A DNA stretch of 64,000 nucleotides from Nostoc sp. ATCC 43529 (lineage in GTDB: Bacteria; Cyanobacteriota; Cyanobacteriia; Cyanobacteriales; Nostocaceae): NCBI GenBank assembly GCA_003326205.1, contig LWTK01000040.1, positions 62,001-126,000 of the forward strand, given 5' to 3'. Shown here piece by piece: positions 56,156 through 64,000 of the stretch (positions within the stretch are counted from its first letter, which is position 1; every line of letters begins with the position of its first letter). Made by a program: the position numbers and the translations under genes. The notes under the pieces were generated by a model that worked only from the letters and a program-made list of their open reading frames with translations, was not told the DNA's origin and searched no databases.

Positions 56156-56401
56156 ATGACAGAGTTACTTGAAAAAGCGATCGCCAGGTTAAAAACCTTG
56201 CCTCCTAGCGAACAAGATGCGATCGCTGTGATGATTTTGGAAGAACTCGAAGACGAAATCCGATGGGATGAAGCATTCGCAAGCTCTAAAGATACCCTTG
56301 CTAAACTCGCAGCCGAAGCAATGGCTGAGTATCAAGCTCTTAAAACACAAGAGTTAGATCCAGAAACGTTTGAAATCGCGCACAACTGCCCAATTCCGTA
56401 A
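56156..56401 (+). CDS. antitoxin of a type II toxin-antitoxin pair
   Basis: An 81-residue protein. The N-terminus is a helical segment (LLEKAIARLKTLPPSEQDAIAVMILEEL) typical of a small dimeric antitoxin family of cyanobacteria; the C-terminal part is Ala/Glu-rich and probably wraps the toxin. The stop overlaps the start of the toxin gene by 32 bases, which indicates translational coupling. It lies 84 bases after nirB. Function is assigned from the gene pair; DNA-binding residues are not obvious. Confidence 0.75.
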   Translation: MTELLEKAIARLKTLPPSEQDAIAVMILEELEDEIRWDEAFASSKDTLAKLAAEAMAEYQALKTQELDPETFEIAHNCPIP

Positions 56402-56639
56402 AGCTTTTCGAGATTTACCCGAACAAGTTCAAAAGCAGACACGTCAGGCATATCGCCAATTTAAGCAAGATCCTGGACATCCAAGCTTACGCTTCAAAAA
56501 AGTACATCCAGAATTACCAATTTACTCTGCTCGGATTAGTAGAAGTTATAGAGCAGTTGGACAATTAGAAGGCAATGCAGTCATTTGGTTTTGGGTTGGT
56601 TCACATGCAGAGTATGACATATTACTCTCTGACTTATAG
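56370..56639 (+). CDS. ParE/RelE-like toxin
   Basis: An 89-residue basic protein of the RelE/ParE superfamily fold, shown by FRKAFRDLPEQVQKQTRQAYRQF, LRFKKVHPELPIYSARISRSYRAVG and WFWVGSHAEYDILLSDL; the last block matches the usual IGpHdeY-type ending. It starts with TTG at 56370 inside the antitoxin gene. It would cut mRNA or poison gyrase, neutralised by the upstream protein. Placement between nitrate genes is probably opportunistic. Confidence 0.8.
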   Translation: MKSRTTAQFRKAFRDLPEQVQKQTRQAYRQFKQDPGHPSLRFKKVHPELPIYSARISRSYRAVGQLEGNAVIWFWVGSHAEYDILLSDL

Positions 56640-56900
56640 CTGTTGACTGATAACTGATGACTATTAACCGTCAACAATCATCAGTCAACAGTCAACTCCT
56701 ATGTCTAGAACGAATGGGTTTTCCTGACCCCTTTTTATAATGATGGATTAAAAATCTTATCTAAAAATTTATATATTTCAGTAAAAAATAGTTAAGTCTT
56801 TTTTGGCGATATTTGCTGAAAATTTTGGTGCAAAGCAGATAATTAACGAAAAAGGCAGTAAATTCTGATTTAGACAAATGTAAATTAGAGAGAAAGACCT

Positions 56901-56942
56901 GTAACAAACCCTACTAAACTGTGGGGAAAAATCCATTAACTT
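56901..56942 (+). promoter_or_regulatory. NtcA-activated promoter of ntcB
   Basis: GTAACAAACCCTAC (GTAN8TAC) followed after 22 bases by TAACTT (TAN3T), with the ntcB start codon 36 bases further. The spacing equals that at nirA, and NtcA control of ntcB fits Anabaena data. Confidence 0.9.
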
Positions 56943-56978
56943 AATGAAACCGATAAATGTAATGCAGGCTACATAAAA

Positions 56979-57926
56979 ATGCGCTTAGAGCAGTTGCAAG
57001 CCTTTCTAGCGATCGCCCAAACCGGCAGCTTTCAACAAGCAGCGCGAACATGTGGTGTCACTCAATCGACGATTAGCCGCCAAATCCAAGCATTAGAAGC
57101 AGATTTGGGAATAGAACTGTTTCACAGAACTAGTCATGCCAAGCTAACCTTGGCAGGTGAACGTTTGCTACCTCGTGTCCGCAAAATTTGCCAAGAATGG
57201 CAGACCGCTACAGAAGAATTAGCCGATTTAATAGCCGGAAAACAGCCAGAACTTTGCATTGCCGCGATTCATTCACTATGCGGATCTTACTTACCACCAG
57301 TGTTACAAAAATTTTGCCACGATTATCCAGAAGTGCAATTGCGGGTGACTTCATTGGGAAGCGATCGCGCCCTGAAAGTCCTTAAGGATGGATTAGTAGA
57401 TTTAGCAATTGTGATGAATAATCGCTTTCTGACCACTGGTAGAGAAATGGTAGTAGAAGTACTTTATGATGAACCCATAGAAGTTCTAACCGCAGCCAAT
57501 CATCCTCTAGCCCAATATGAATTTGTCCCTTGGTCAGAGTTAATTCGTTATCCCCAAGTGGTTTTTAAAGATGGTTATGGAATGCAGCGTTTAGTACAAG
57601 ATAGATTTGAGCGTATGGAGGCTACACTCCAGGCAGCTTTAGAGGTAAATACCCTAGATGCCTTCCGAGGAGTAGTACGCCAAGGCGAACTAATAGCTTT
57701 ACTGCCTCAATCAGCATTAGTAGAAGCACGCCAAGACCCTACCCTAGCCATTCGTTCTTTAGCCAGTAATAGTACTGGTAGTTTACTAGATAATTCTACT
57801 TTGACTCGCCGCGTAGTAATGGTCACAACTCAAGACCGTCTGCAAATTCCTCCCATCAAGCACTTTTGGCAACTTGTGTTGGAAAATATCCCGCTACAAA
57901 TTGACCAGCAGCGATCGGCTTGTTGA
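56979..57926 (+). CDS. ntcB: LysR-type nitrate-assimilation activator NtcB
   Basis: A 315-residue transcription factor. The winged helix-turn-helix (1-60) reads LEQLQAFLAIAQTGSFQQAARTCGVTQSTISRQIQALE, and two effector lobes follow (about 90-300). NtcB activates the nirA operon in response to nitrite or nitrate when nitrogen is limiting. Identity rests on the nitrate cluster, the NtcA promoter directly upstream, and the following cnaT. RbcR or CmpR would be the alternatives but do not fit this context. Confidence 0.92.
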   Translation: MRLEQLQAFLAIAQTGSFQQAARTCGVTQSTISRQIQALEADLGIELFHRTSHAKLTLAGERLLPRVRKICQEWQTATEELADLIAGKQPELCIAAIHSLCGSYLPPVLQKFCHDYPEVQLRVTSLGSDRALKVLKDGLVDLAIVMNNRFLTTGREMVVEVLYDEPIEVLTAANHPLAQYEFVPWSELIRYPQVVFKDGYGMQRLVQDRFERMEATLQAALEVNTLDAFRGVVRQGELIALLPQSALVEARQDPTLAIRSLASNSTGSLLDNSTLTRRVVMVTTQDRLQIPPIKHFWQLVLENIPLQIDQQRSAC

Positions 57927-57927
57927 A

Positions 57928-58048
57928 TGTTATTGGGCATTGGGCATTGGGCATGGGGCATTGGGCATTGGTTATTGGTTATTGTTAACTAACAAAGGAC
58001 TAATGACTAATAACTAATGACTAATGACAAAGGACTAATGACTAATGA
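57928..58048. repeat. heptamer arrays filling the ntcB-cnaT spacer
   Basis: ATTGGGC/ATGGGGC units to about 57985, then ACTAATG/ACTAATA units to 58048. The ATG of cnaT belongs to the last ACTAATG unit. Confidence 0.88.
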
Positions 58049-59088
58049 CCAACATATTTAGGGAATTTGTGCAGAAAGTAGGTAGCGGGAACCACACAGG
58101 GGAAAATTTAACTCGTGCCCAAGCAGCCACCGCTACCAAAATGATGCTGCTGGGTGAAGCTACACCAGCCCAGATTGGAGCGTTTTTGATTGCTCATCGA
58201 ATCAAGCGTCCCACAGGGGAAGAGTTAGCAGGAATGTTGGATGCTTATGATGAACTCGGCCCAAAACTGCAACCAATAGTCTCTGAGCGGCCAGCGATGG
58301 TTTTGGGCATCCCTTACGATGGCAGAACGCGCACTGCACCAATTAGTCCGGTGACAGCTTTATTACTCGCCGCAGCCGGACAACCAGTGGTAATGCACGG
58401 TGGCGATCGCCTACCAACTAAGTACGGTTTACCGTTAATAGATATTTGGCAAGGTTTAGGAGTCGATTGGACTGCCCTACCCCTAGCAAAAACCCAGCAG
58501 GTATTTGCAAAAACGGGAATCGGCTTTATTTATCTACCTCAGCATTTTCCCTTAACTACAAGTATTTGGGAGTACCGCGACCAACTTGGCAAACGTCCGC
58601 CCTTAGCAACAATGGAGTTAATTTGGTGTCCTTATGCCGGAGATGCTCACGTAATTGCCGGGTTTGTCCATCCACCAACTGAAGGTATGTTTCAGATAGC
58701 CTTAGGATTGCGGGGGGTAACAAAATTTACATTTGTGAAGGGATTAGAAGGTAGTTGTGACTTACCACGCGATCGCACTGCAATCATTGGTCTATCTTCA
58801 TCGGTAACATCCCAAGAGATAGAACGATTGCACTTTGTACCACGTGATTACGGCTTTACTACCAAAAACGTACCCCTTGGAACTACTGAAGAACTGGTGG
58901 CGGATATTCGAGATGTTTTGGCAGGTAAACCAGGGGAATTAATGCAAACCGCCCTATGGAATGGCGGATTTTACCTGTGGCGGAGTGGAATTTGCCCAAA
59001 TATGCCAGAGGCTTTAGCTAAAGCAGAAGAATTATTAACCAGTGGTGTGGTAGCAGCTAAACTCCAAGAACTACAAGCCTTGCAGTAA
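58045..59088 (+). CDS. cnaT: anthranilate phosphoribosyltransferase-like protein CnaT
   Basis: A 347-residue protein with the TrpD-like fold: an N-terminal helical domain (NLTRAQAATATKMMLLGEATPAQIGAFLIAHRIKRPTGEE-type segments) and a C-terminal domain with VVMHGGDRLPTKYGLP. The phosphoribosyl-pyrophosphate loop is not that of TrpD, so it is not expected to make tryptophan. In Anabaena, CnaT is needed for nirA-operon expression; the chemistry is unknown. It lies directly after ntcB on the same strand, the spacer being heptamer repeats that supply its start codon. Confidence 0.88.
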   Translation: MTNIFREFVQKVGSGNHTGENLTRAQAATATKMMLLGEATPAQIGAFLIAHRIKRPTGEELAGMLDAYDELGPKLQPIVSERPAMVLGIPYDGRTRTAPISPVTALLLAAAGQPVVMHGGDRLPTKYGLPLIDIWQGLGVDWTALPLAKTQQVFAKTGIGFIYLPQHFPLTTSIWEYRDQLGKRPPLATMELIWCPYAGDAHVIAGFVHPPTEGMFQIALGLRGVTKFTFVKGLEGSCDLPRDRTAIIGLSSSVTSQEIERLHFVPRDYGFTTKNVPLGTTEELVADIRDVLAGKPGELMQTALWNGGFYLWRSGICPNMPEALAKAEELLTSGVVAAKLQELQALQ

Positions 59089-59115
59089 ATTCAGTGTCAG
59101 CTGCGGCCATACCCT

Positions 59116-60546
59116 TTAGGGTGTGAGCGACTTCTCCAAAATAGATTTTTGTTGTAACCAATCTTGACCGACTTGAATACTAATATCCGAGCCAAGGTTG
59201 CCAGTGCTTTCCACACGCACTTCTCCAAATCCCAAACTGTTGCGGATTGATTCGGCGCTCTCACCATCTCCTTGTTGGGCGACAATGTGAGTTACCTCTA
59301 GAGGTTCACCCCATGCCTTGGCTATAAATATGTTGCGATAACCAGATTTTTCCAAGGCTGTAATTAATGGTTGGAGATTAGAGCGATCGCCACCTGTACT
59401 ATCTTGAATTGCTACACGTAAAGAACGTGGGTCAGCCGTCTGCTGTTCTTCTTCAGATTCCAGACCAAAGTGTTGAGTCATGAGTTTGGCAATACCATTT
59501 TTGCTAGGTAACCAATAGCTAGCCTCAAACTCATTCTTCTCGCTAAATCGACCCGGTAACATAAGCATTTGCATGTTCGAGCGATTTGTCCGTACTCCAA
59601 AACCTAATAGCGCCACTAACTCCTCAACCGTCAAGTTAGTGTCAATGTGTTCTTTAACGACATCAAGAACTTTAGGCAATTGAGCTACAGTAGCGGGGTT
59701 GAGAGTCTGATCCATCAAAGCACGCATCACCATTTGTTGCCGCTGAATCCGACCAATATCTCCGAGTTCATCATGGCGAAAACGTAACAATTGTAGTACC
59801 TGATCGCCATTGAGATGCTGCTTACCCGCTTTCAAATTGATGTACAAGTGCTGAGAATCATCTTGATACTTCATATCTTTGGGGACGTAGACTGTCACGC
59901 CACCTAAAGCATCAATTAGCTTGCCAACTCCCAAAACGTTAATTCGGACATAGCGATCGATTCCTACGCCACCCAAGAGATTGCTGACAGTTTTAGCAGT
60001 CAAAGCTGGGCCGCCATCGACATTGGCAGAATTAATTTTTTTGACTCCATAACCTTCTACTTCCGTGCGAGTGTCTCTGGGAATGGAGAGCATAACTATT
60101 TTTTTTGTCTCTGGATCGAATTTGACCAAGAGCATCACATCAGAAAGACCATCAAAGGAGTTGACTTGGGGCAGATATTTCAGATTTTTAGTTTCGTCTG
60201 GAGGGTTTTGGATATCTGGCGGTAGTACGCTCATGCCCATAACTAACAGATTAACCGGGCGAGTTAATTCTGAAAATCGCAGCACGCCTCCGGAGATGCG
60301 ATCGCCATCAAACACCGCTTCATCCTGGGGACTTAGCTGGGCTTGCTGCAAAGGTGTACTAGTCAAAGACACCGCCAACAACGCCCCTGCTGTTGCCGAC
60401 ACCATCGCAATCCCACTCATACCCACCCAAAACCACAGCCAACGTCCGGATTTCGAGTTGTGGGGAATTTTTTTCACGGACTTTGAGGCTTTTCCCGATT
60501 GGTTTTCTTCTGCCGAACTTCTTTGAATGGTCACAGACTTCCTCAC
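59116..60546 (-). CDS. LytR-CpsA-Psr (LCP) family protein
   Basis: A 476-residue membrane-anchored enzyme: basic cytoplasmic tail, one span at about 37-60, an LCP domain (about 90-300) with SDVMLLVKFDPETKKIVMLSIPRDTR, NSANVDGGP and LRFRHDELGDIGRIQRQQ carrying the Arg/Asp residues that hold the polyprenyl phosphate, then a LytR_C domain (about 370-465). Known members attach glycopolymers to the cell wall. It starts at GTG 60546 with no better ATG nearby. It is convergent with cnaT and has no obvious partner gene. Confidence 0.9.
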   Translation of the reverse strand: MRKSVTIQRSSAEENQSGKASKSVKKIPHNSKSGRWLWFWVGMSGIAMVSATAGALLAVSLTSTPLQQAQLSPQDEAVFDGDRISGGVLRFSELTRPVNLLVMGMSVLPPDIQNPPDETKNLKYLPQVNSFDGLSDVMLLVKFDPETKKIVMLSIPRDTRTEVEGYGVKKINSANVDGGPALTAKTVSNLLGGVGIDRYVRINVLGVGKLIDALGGVTVYVPKDMKYQDDSQHLYINLKAGKQHLNGDQVLQLLRFRHDELGDIGRIQRQQMVMRALMDQTLNPATVAQLPKVLDVVKEHIDTNLTVEELVALLGFGVRTNRSNMQMLMLPGRFSEKNEFEASYWLPSKNGIAKLMTQHFGLESEEEQQTADPRSLRVAIQDSTGGDRSNLQPLITALEKSGYRNIFIAKAWGEPLEVTHIVAQQGDGESAESIRNSLGFGEVRVESTGNLGSDISIQVGQDWLQQKSILEKSLTP

Positions 60547-60820
60547 ACTTACTCACTAATCAAATTCGGTAAATTTGCAGACTACAAATATGCAGACAAA
60601 TCAACCCATAATACCTAACTCTTAATTATTAGTGCTAACTTTTTTAATGTAGTGTCAACCACAACACTTATAGCAGCATTTTTCTTTCTTTTGGGTAAAT
60701 CTGGAGATGTTTTACTGAAGTATGGCAATAATAAACTGGATTTGACTAGATAGTATGAAGAAATCAATTGTAATTTTTTCCAATCTCAGTAAAAATACCG
60801 TTAATTTTCACCGCAAAAAA

Positions 60821-61315
60821 TTAAGATAAGTACTTGCCGACCACCCGTTCAGCTAAATCAGTAAACCCTGGTAAACGCCCAGATTTGCCCTGGATCAGAC
60901 GAAAAATCAACCAAAGACTCACTAAAAAATAACCTGATGTGAGAAAGCTATTGAGGATAAATAGACGTAGTGTAAAAAAATCTGAAGTTGCTGCTCCGGT
61001 AGTCAATAATGAATATCCCAACAGCCAAGTAAATGCCAATGTAATAGACAGACGACTAATAGCAAGTTGTTCCCGACTACCCTGACGGCGATAGAGAGTC
61101 CACAGAGAAGGGAAAAAACCGATAATTGGAATTAAATATAAAAGTAGCTGTGTTTTGGGGAGTGGGGATTGGGCATCGGGCATTGGGCATTGAGGATTGC
61201 TTATTCTTTCTCCCTCATCTTGCCCAGTCCCCAGTCCCCAGTCCCCAGTCCCCAGTCCCCATTCCCCATTCCCCATTCTCGACTCGCCAGTTTCTTGTGG
61301 TTGATAATTTTCCAT
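60821..61315 (-). CDS. small membrane protein with heptamer-derived insertion
   Basis: A 164-residue protein from ATG 61315; the frame stays open to 61414. Three hydrophobic segments (LLLYLIPIIGFFPSLWTLY, ITLAFTWLLGYSLLTTG, NSFLTSGYFLVSLWLIF) precede a soluble C-terminus (GRLPGFTDLAERVVGKYL). Residues about 12-55 read NGEWGLGTGDWGLGTGQ and NPQCPMPDAQS and are plainly translated from heptamer repeats, so the ancestral protein was about 115-120 residues. The downstream part resembles cyanobacterial DUF4870-like membrane proteins, but I do not name it. It is divergent from the AI-2E permease gene. Confidence 0.72.
   Translation of the reverse strand: MENYQPQETGESRMGNGEWGLGTGDWGLGTGQDEGERISNPQCPMPDAQSPLPKTQLLLYLIPIIGFFPSLWTLYRRQGSREQLAISRLSITLAFTWLLGYSLLTTGAATSDFFTLRLFILNSFLTSGYFLVSLWLIFRLIQGKSGRLPGFTDLAERVVGKYLS
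61172..61282. repeat. heptamer arrays inside the membrane-protein gene
   Basis: GGGCATT/GGGCATC units near 61170-61190, then CCCCAGT and CCCCATT units at 61220-61278. The total preserves the reading frame on the minus strand. Confidence 0.88.
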
Positions 61316-61424
61316 TGGGCTTAGTCTAACTCCTAAACTAGAAGGATGAATAAGACTCGTATAGTTAGAGATAATAAACTGTAAAGAAAGATTTAATCTT
61401 GTTCTATTCCGCAATCAGCTGAAA

Positions 61425-62600
61425 ATGCAGACACGTAAGCTACTCGACTGGTGGCAGACATTTACACCAATAGCGCGAATCACTGCGATCGCGTTATTCG
61501 TTCCGCTGCTAGTTCTCAATGGTTGGGCAATTTCGGTATTTTTTAATTATTTCCATTCTCTCATAGTCATTTTAGTCGGAGCCTCGGTGCTAGCATTTCT
61601 GCTCAACTACCCCGTAAGCTGGATGGAGCATCATGGTGCAAGGCGAGAGCAAGTTGCTATTCTAGTATTTCTCTTAGCTTTATCGATTTTATTAGCGTTG
61701 GGTGTGACACTTTTTCCTCTAGCCCTCACCCAAGCTCAGCAACTAGTGGCTCGTTTGCCGGAGTTAATTGACTCTGGACGCTCTCAGCTAATGATTTTAA
61801 ACGAAAAAGCTGAGACTTTCGGTTTACCCATCAACCTCGATGCTCTGGTAGTGCAAATTAACGATCGCGTCAAAGGACAACTACAAGCGATCGCTGGACA
61901 AGTTTTAAATCTGGCTGTAGTGACATTCACCAGTCTGCTAGATTTTCTCTTGACGATGGTTTTGACTTTCTATCTTTTACAGCATGGAGGTGAACTTTGG
62001 CAAAGTCTAGTGGAATGGCTACCTGCTAGATTTCGAGAACCGTTTTCCAAAACCGTGCGCTTGAGCTTTCAGAATTTCTTCATCACCCAGCTAATTTTAT
62101 CTACTTGTATGGCTTCAGCCATGATTCCGAGTTTTTTGTGGCTGAAGGTACCATTTGGGCTGCTGTTTGGCCTAACTATTGGCATCATGGCTCTCGTGCC
62201 CTTTGGTGGTTCTGTGGGCATCGCTTTGACTACACTATTAGTGGCGTTGCAAGATTTTTCAATGGGTGTGAAAGTTTTGATAGCGGCCGTAATCGTACAA
62301 CAAATTCTCGAAAACTTAATTGCTCCGCGAATTCTGGGTAGCTTTACTGGTTTAAACCCAGTTTGGGTATTAATTTCAGTTTTAACAGGCGCAAGAATTG
62401 GCGGACTGTTGGGTGTAATTGTGGCAGTACCCACAGCTGTTGTGATTAAGACCATTTTAAATGCAGTGCGTCTTGGAGGTTTCACTAGTGGAACTGAGGA
62501 AGAAACCACAGGAGAAATTACTGCGTCGATTGCACCAAAGGAACCCCCGGAAACTGATGCCAAAAACGCTCTCAGCATTTCGGAAGCGACATTACCCTAG
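61425..62600 (+). CDS. AI-2E family permease
   Basis: A 391-residue inner-membrane protein with about eight spans: ITAIALFVPLLVLNGWAISVFF, LIVILVGASVLAFLLNYPVS, ILVFLLALSILLALGVTLF, then a soluble helix, TFTSLLDFLLTMVLTFYLLQ, and the C-terminal PFGLLFGLTIGIMALVPFGG and PRILGSFTGLNPVWVLISVLTGA-type blocks that define the family. Members export small molecules or exchange ions (for example TqsA, or sodium/proton antiporters); the substrate here is not determinable. It starts 110 bases from the divergent membrane-protein gene and ends in a repeat-derived terminator. Confidence 0.9.
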   Translation: MQTRKLLDWWQTFTPIARITAIALFVPLLVLNGWAISVFFNYFHSLIVILVGASVLAFLLNYPVSWMEHHGARREQVAILVFLLALSILLALGVTLFPLALTQAQQLVARLPELIDSGRSQLMILNEKAETFGLPINLDALVVQINDRVKGQLQAIAGQVLNLAVVTFTSLLDFLLTMVLTFYLLQHGGELWQSLVEWLPARFREPFSKTVRLSFQNFFITQLILSTCMASAMIPSFLWLKVPFGLLFGLTIGIMALVPFGGSVGIALTTLLVALQDFSMGVKVLIAAVIVQQILENLIAPRILGSFTGLNPVWVLISVLTGARIGGLLGVIVAVPTAVVIKTILNAVRLGGFTSGTEEETTGEITASIAPKEPPETDAKNALSISEATLP

Positions 62601-62613
62601 TAAGAGGACAAGG

Positions 62614-62654
62614 GGACAAGGGGACAAGGTGACAAGTTGTCCCCTTGTCCTTTT
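62614..62654 (+). terminator. terminator built from GGACAAG heptamers
   Basis: GGACAAGGGG pairs with CCCCTTGTCC across a 17-base loop and is followed by TTTT, 14 bases after the AI-2E stop codon. The left arm belongs to a tandem GGACAAG array (62604-62630), so a repeat array and one inverted copy appear to have been co-opted as a terminator, also facing the serpin gene end. Confidence 0.75.
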
Positions 62655-63985
62655 CACTGTGGTTCAACAATTGAACCCATAAACAAAATGCTTCCCGTTT
62701 GATTATCCCTAATGGCACAAAAGAATGGGCGATCGACAATCATACGGAATGGTTCTGGCTCTTGTCTTAAAGAGGTTGCTACTATTCCTACAGAAGTAGC
62801 CGCAGCCGCTTCGGTGCCTTCTTCATTCACTTCCAAAAAAGTTTTATGCTTAACTTGGCTAATGGCAAAATTTTTACCCATGCTGGAAAAATTAGCTTTG
62901 TTGCTGAAAGCCTCTTCCATACCCAAAGCTTTCAAAGTATTATTAAGTGTCACATCGTATTCGGTTTTGAAGCGGGGTAAACGAATAAACCCTTTTTGTT
63001 TGTTGAACTGAGTCATCCATTTTTCCCAGTTCTCAACATTCAAGTTTTGAGAGAAGGCTTTGAGGTTAGAGTTGGGTTTGGGTAAGAAGATATAAAAACT
63101 AACTTTACCATCTTTGCCGTAGGGTAAACTCACTGCTTGAAATTGTTCGTTTTCATAATATCTGTAATCACCCTCTTGTGACATCATGGGGTGTTGTTTT
63201 TGTTTGGTAGATGTGATGTAAAACGAATGTTCAGCAGTTTGATTTTTGTCAAATTCGTTAGTCCAATTACCTTTAAAGTATATGGCGTTAATCAAAAACA
63301 ACACTTGATCGGGTTCTATTGTCTCGACTATTTTATTGATTTTGCCAGCAGTGTTATCTTTTACCCAATTGTTGATGGTATTAATGGCTGTAGGATCTTG
63401 GAAGTTTAAATTGCTGACTTTGGCTTGATAAAAATCTTCTGTTCTTTGAAGGAAGTCTGGCTGAAATTTTACTTCTTGATTTGCCCAAAGAGAATTAGCA
63501 ATTTTAAGTTGCACTTTCGCATCGGCATTGTCTAAAAGCTGCTTTAATACTGCTGTGTATGCAGAGTTAATTTCTGACAGATTCATTCCCTGTAATCCCA
63601 GGGTTTTTGCCATTGCTTGTTGAGTCGAGCCGCTAGCGCCATTGTATGTCATGGCTAGGGCGATCGCTACACTCGAAGGTGAGAGAAAAATGTTTTTTTC
63701 TCCACCATCACTTTTGTTAACTTCTGAAAAAAGCTGGAAGCCAAACTTATTATTAGATTGAACAATTTTAGTATCAGTTTTGACTGTTTTTTTTTCCAAT
63801 GGAGTTTCTGGCTGGGGTAAACTAGATTGAGCAAGGGCACTTTTATTACTATCGACCTGAGAACACCCTAATACACTAAAAAGAACAACACTTGCAGCAG
63901 CTAAAACATAACGTCTGCCAAGACTAACCCCGTAACGTCTTTGCAGGAAATTTTCTTTCACACCAGTAAATTTTTGCCGATTCAT
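62654..63985 (-). CDS. lipoprotein serpin (serine protease inhibitor)
   Basis: A 443-residue protein. An N-terminal signal with lipobox VLGCSQ (about residue 40) would anchor it outside the membrane. The serpin fold (about 70-443) is intact, with NIFLSPSSVAIALAMTYNGA, NAIYFKGNW, the breach-region text FLEVNEEGTEAAAAT (hinge, 388-397) and RPFFCAIRDNQTGSILFMG. A small-residue hinge means it can insert its loop, so it should inhibit rather than only fold like a serpin. The reactive loop after the hinge is a few residues longer than alpha-1-antitrypsin, so the P1 residue is uncertain: Thr 404, Ser 405 or Arg 407. The right window edge cuts just after its start. Confidence 0.9.
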   Translation of the reverse strand: MNRQKFTGVKENFLQRRYGVSLGRRYVLAAASVVLFSVLGCSQVDSNKSALAQSSLPQPETPLEKKTVKTDTKIVQSNNKFGFQLFSEVNKSDGGEKNIFLSPSSVAIALAMTYNGASGSTQQAMAKTLGLQGMNLSEINSAYTAVLKQLLDNADAKVQLKIANSLWANQEVKFQPDFLQRTEDFYQAKVSNLNFQDPTAINTINNWVKDNTAGKINKIVETIEPDQVLFLINAIYFKGNWTNEFDKNQTAEHSFYITSTKQKQHPMMSQEGDYRYYENEQFQAVSLPYGKDGKVSFYIFLPKPNSNLKAFSQNLNVENWEKWMTQFNKQKGFIRLPRFKTEYDVTLNNTLKALGMEEAFSNKANFSSMGKNFAISQVKHKTFLEVNEEGTEAAAATSVGIVATSLRQEPEPFRMIVDRPFFCAIRDNQTGSILFMGSIVEPQ

Positions 63986-64000
63986 TCTGCTACCTCACTT

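Overview
The window is chromosomal DNA from a filamentous, most likely heterocyst-forming cyanobacterium of the Nostocales. The evidence is dense HIP1 octamers (GCGATCGC) throughout, tandem seven-base repeat arrays between and even inside genes, high-light-inducible proteins, the NDH-1 subunit NdhM, and a complete cyanobacterial nitrate-assimilation island under canonical NtcA promoters. I saw no rRNA, tRNA or CRISPR array.

Layout. 1-2,070: a divergent Mn/Zn-type ABC importer (ATPase and lipoprotein binding protein). 2,200-6,000: small hypothetical genes and a decayed patch with a broken two-partner-secretion adhesin, a MITE-like insertion inside it and an IS remnant. 6,351-10,740: a 1032-residue membrane protein with about seven internal repeats, then two tandem hli genes followed directly by a second MITE-like element. 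10,800-17,140: two same-strand transcription units, each headed by what I read as a ydaO-type (cyclic di-AMP) riboswitch: universal stress protein plus ArsB/NhaD permease, and an NrtA/CmpA-like ABC importer. 17,600-32,730: an orphan histidine kinase, a HEPN-RNase III fusion, a GH63 glycosidase, a YdcF protein, a carboxyl-terminal protease, a glycosyltransferase, a PAS-GGDEF-EAL protein, a LuxR-type response regulator, a small conserved protein and ndhM.

33,475-39,880: a phospho-signalling and protease cluster: zinc-ribbon PP2C phosphatase, CHAT-FHA caspase-like protein, an acidic unknown, and on the other strand an FHA-PrsW intramembrane protease. 40,354-59,088: DJ-1/PfpI protein and then the nitrate island: narM, a PsiE-family gene, narB, nrtP, nrtD, nrtC, nrtB, nrtA, nirA (all minus strand), and divergently a Rieske protein, a HEAT-repeat protein (probable nirB), a toxin-antitoxin pair, ntcB and cnaT. 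It carries both an ABC and an MFS nitrate transporter between nirA and narB. 59,116-64,000: an LCP-family protein, a small membrane protein, an AI-2E family permease and a lipoprotein serpin.

How it works together. NtcA sites with textbook 22-base spacing to a -10 box precede both nirA and ntcB, so global nitrogen control feeds the structural operon and its nitrate-specific activator; NarM and the HEAT protein are likely maturation partners of NarB and NirA. Most notable observations: paired c-di-AMP riboswitches on adjacent transport operons; a HEPN domain fused to RNase III with a substituted active-site residue; the PP2C/CHAT-FHA/FHA-PrsW cluster; frame-preserving invasion of narB, nirA and a membrane-protein gene by seven-base repeats; and two MITE-like elements with terminal inverted repeats and target duplications. 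All function calls come from reading motifs; no database search was run.
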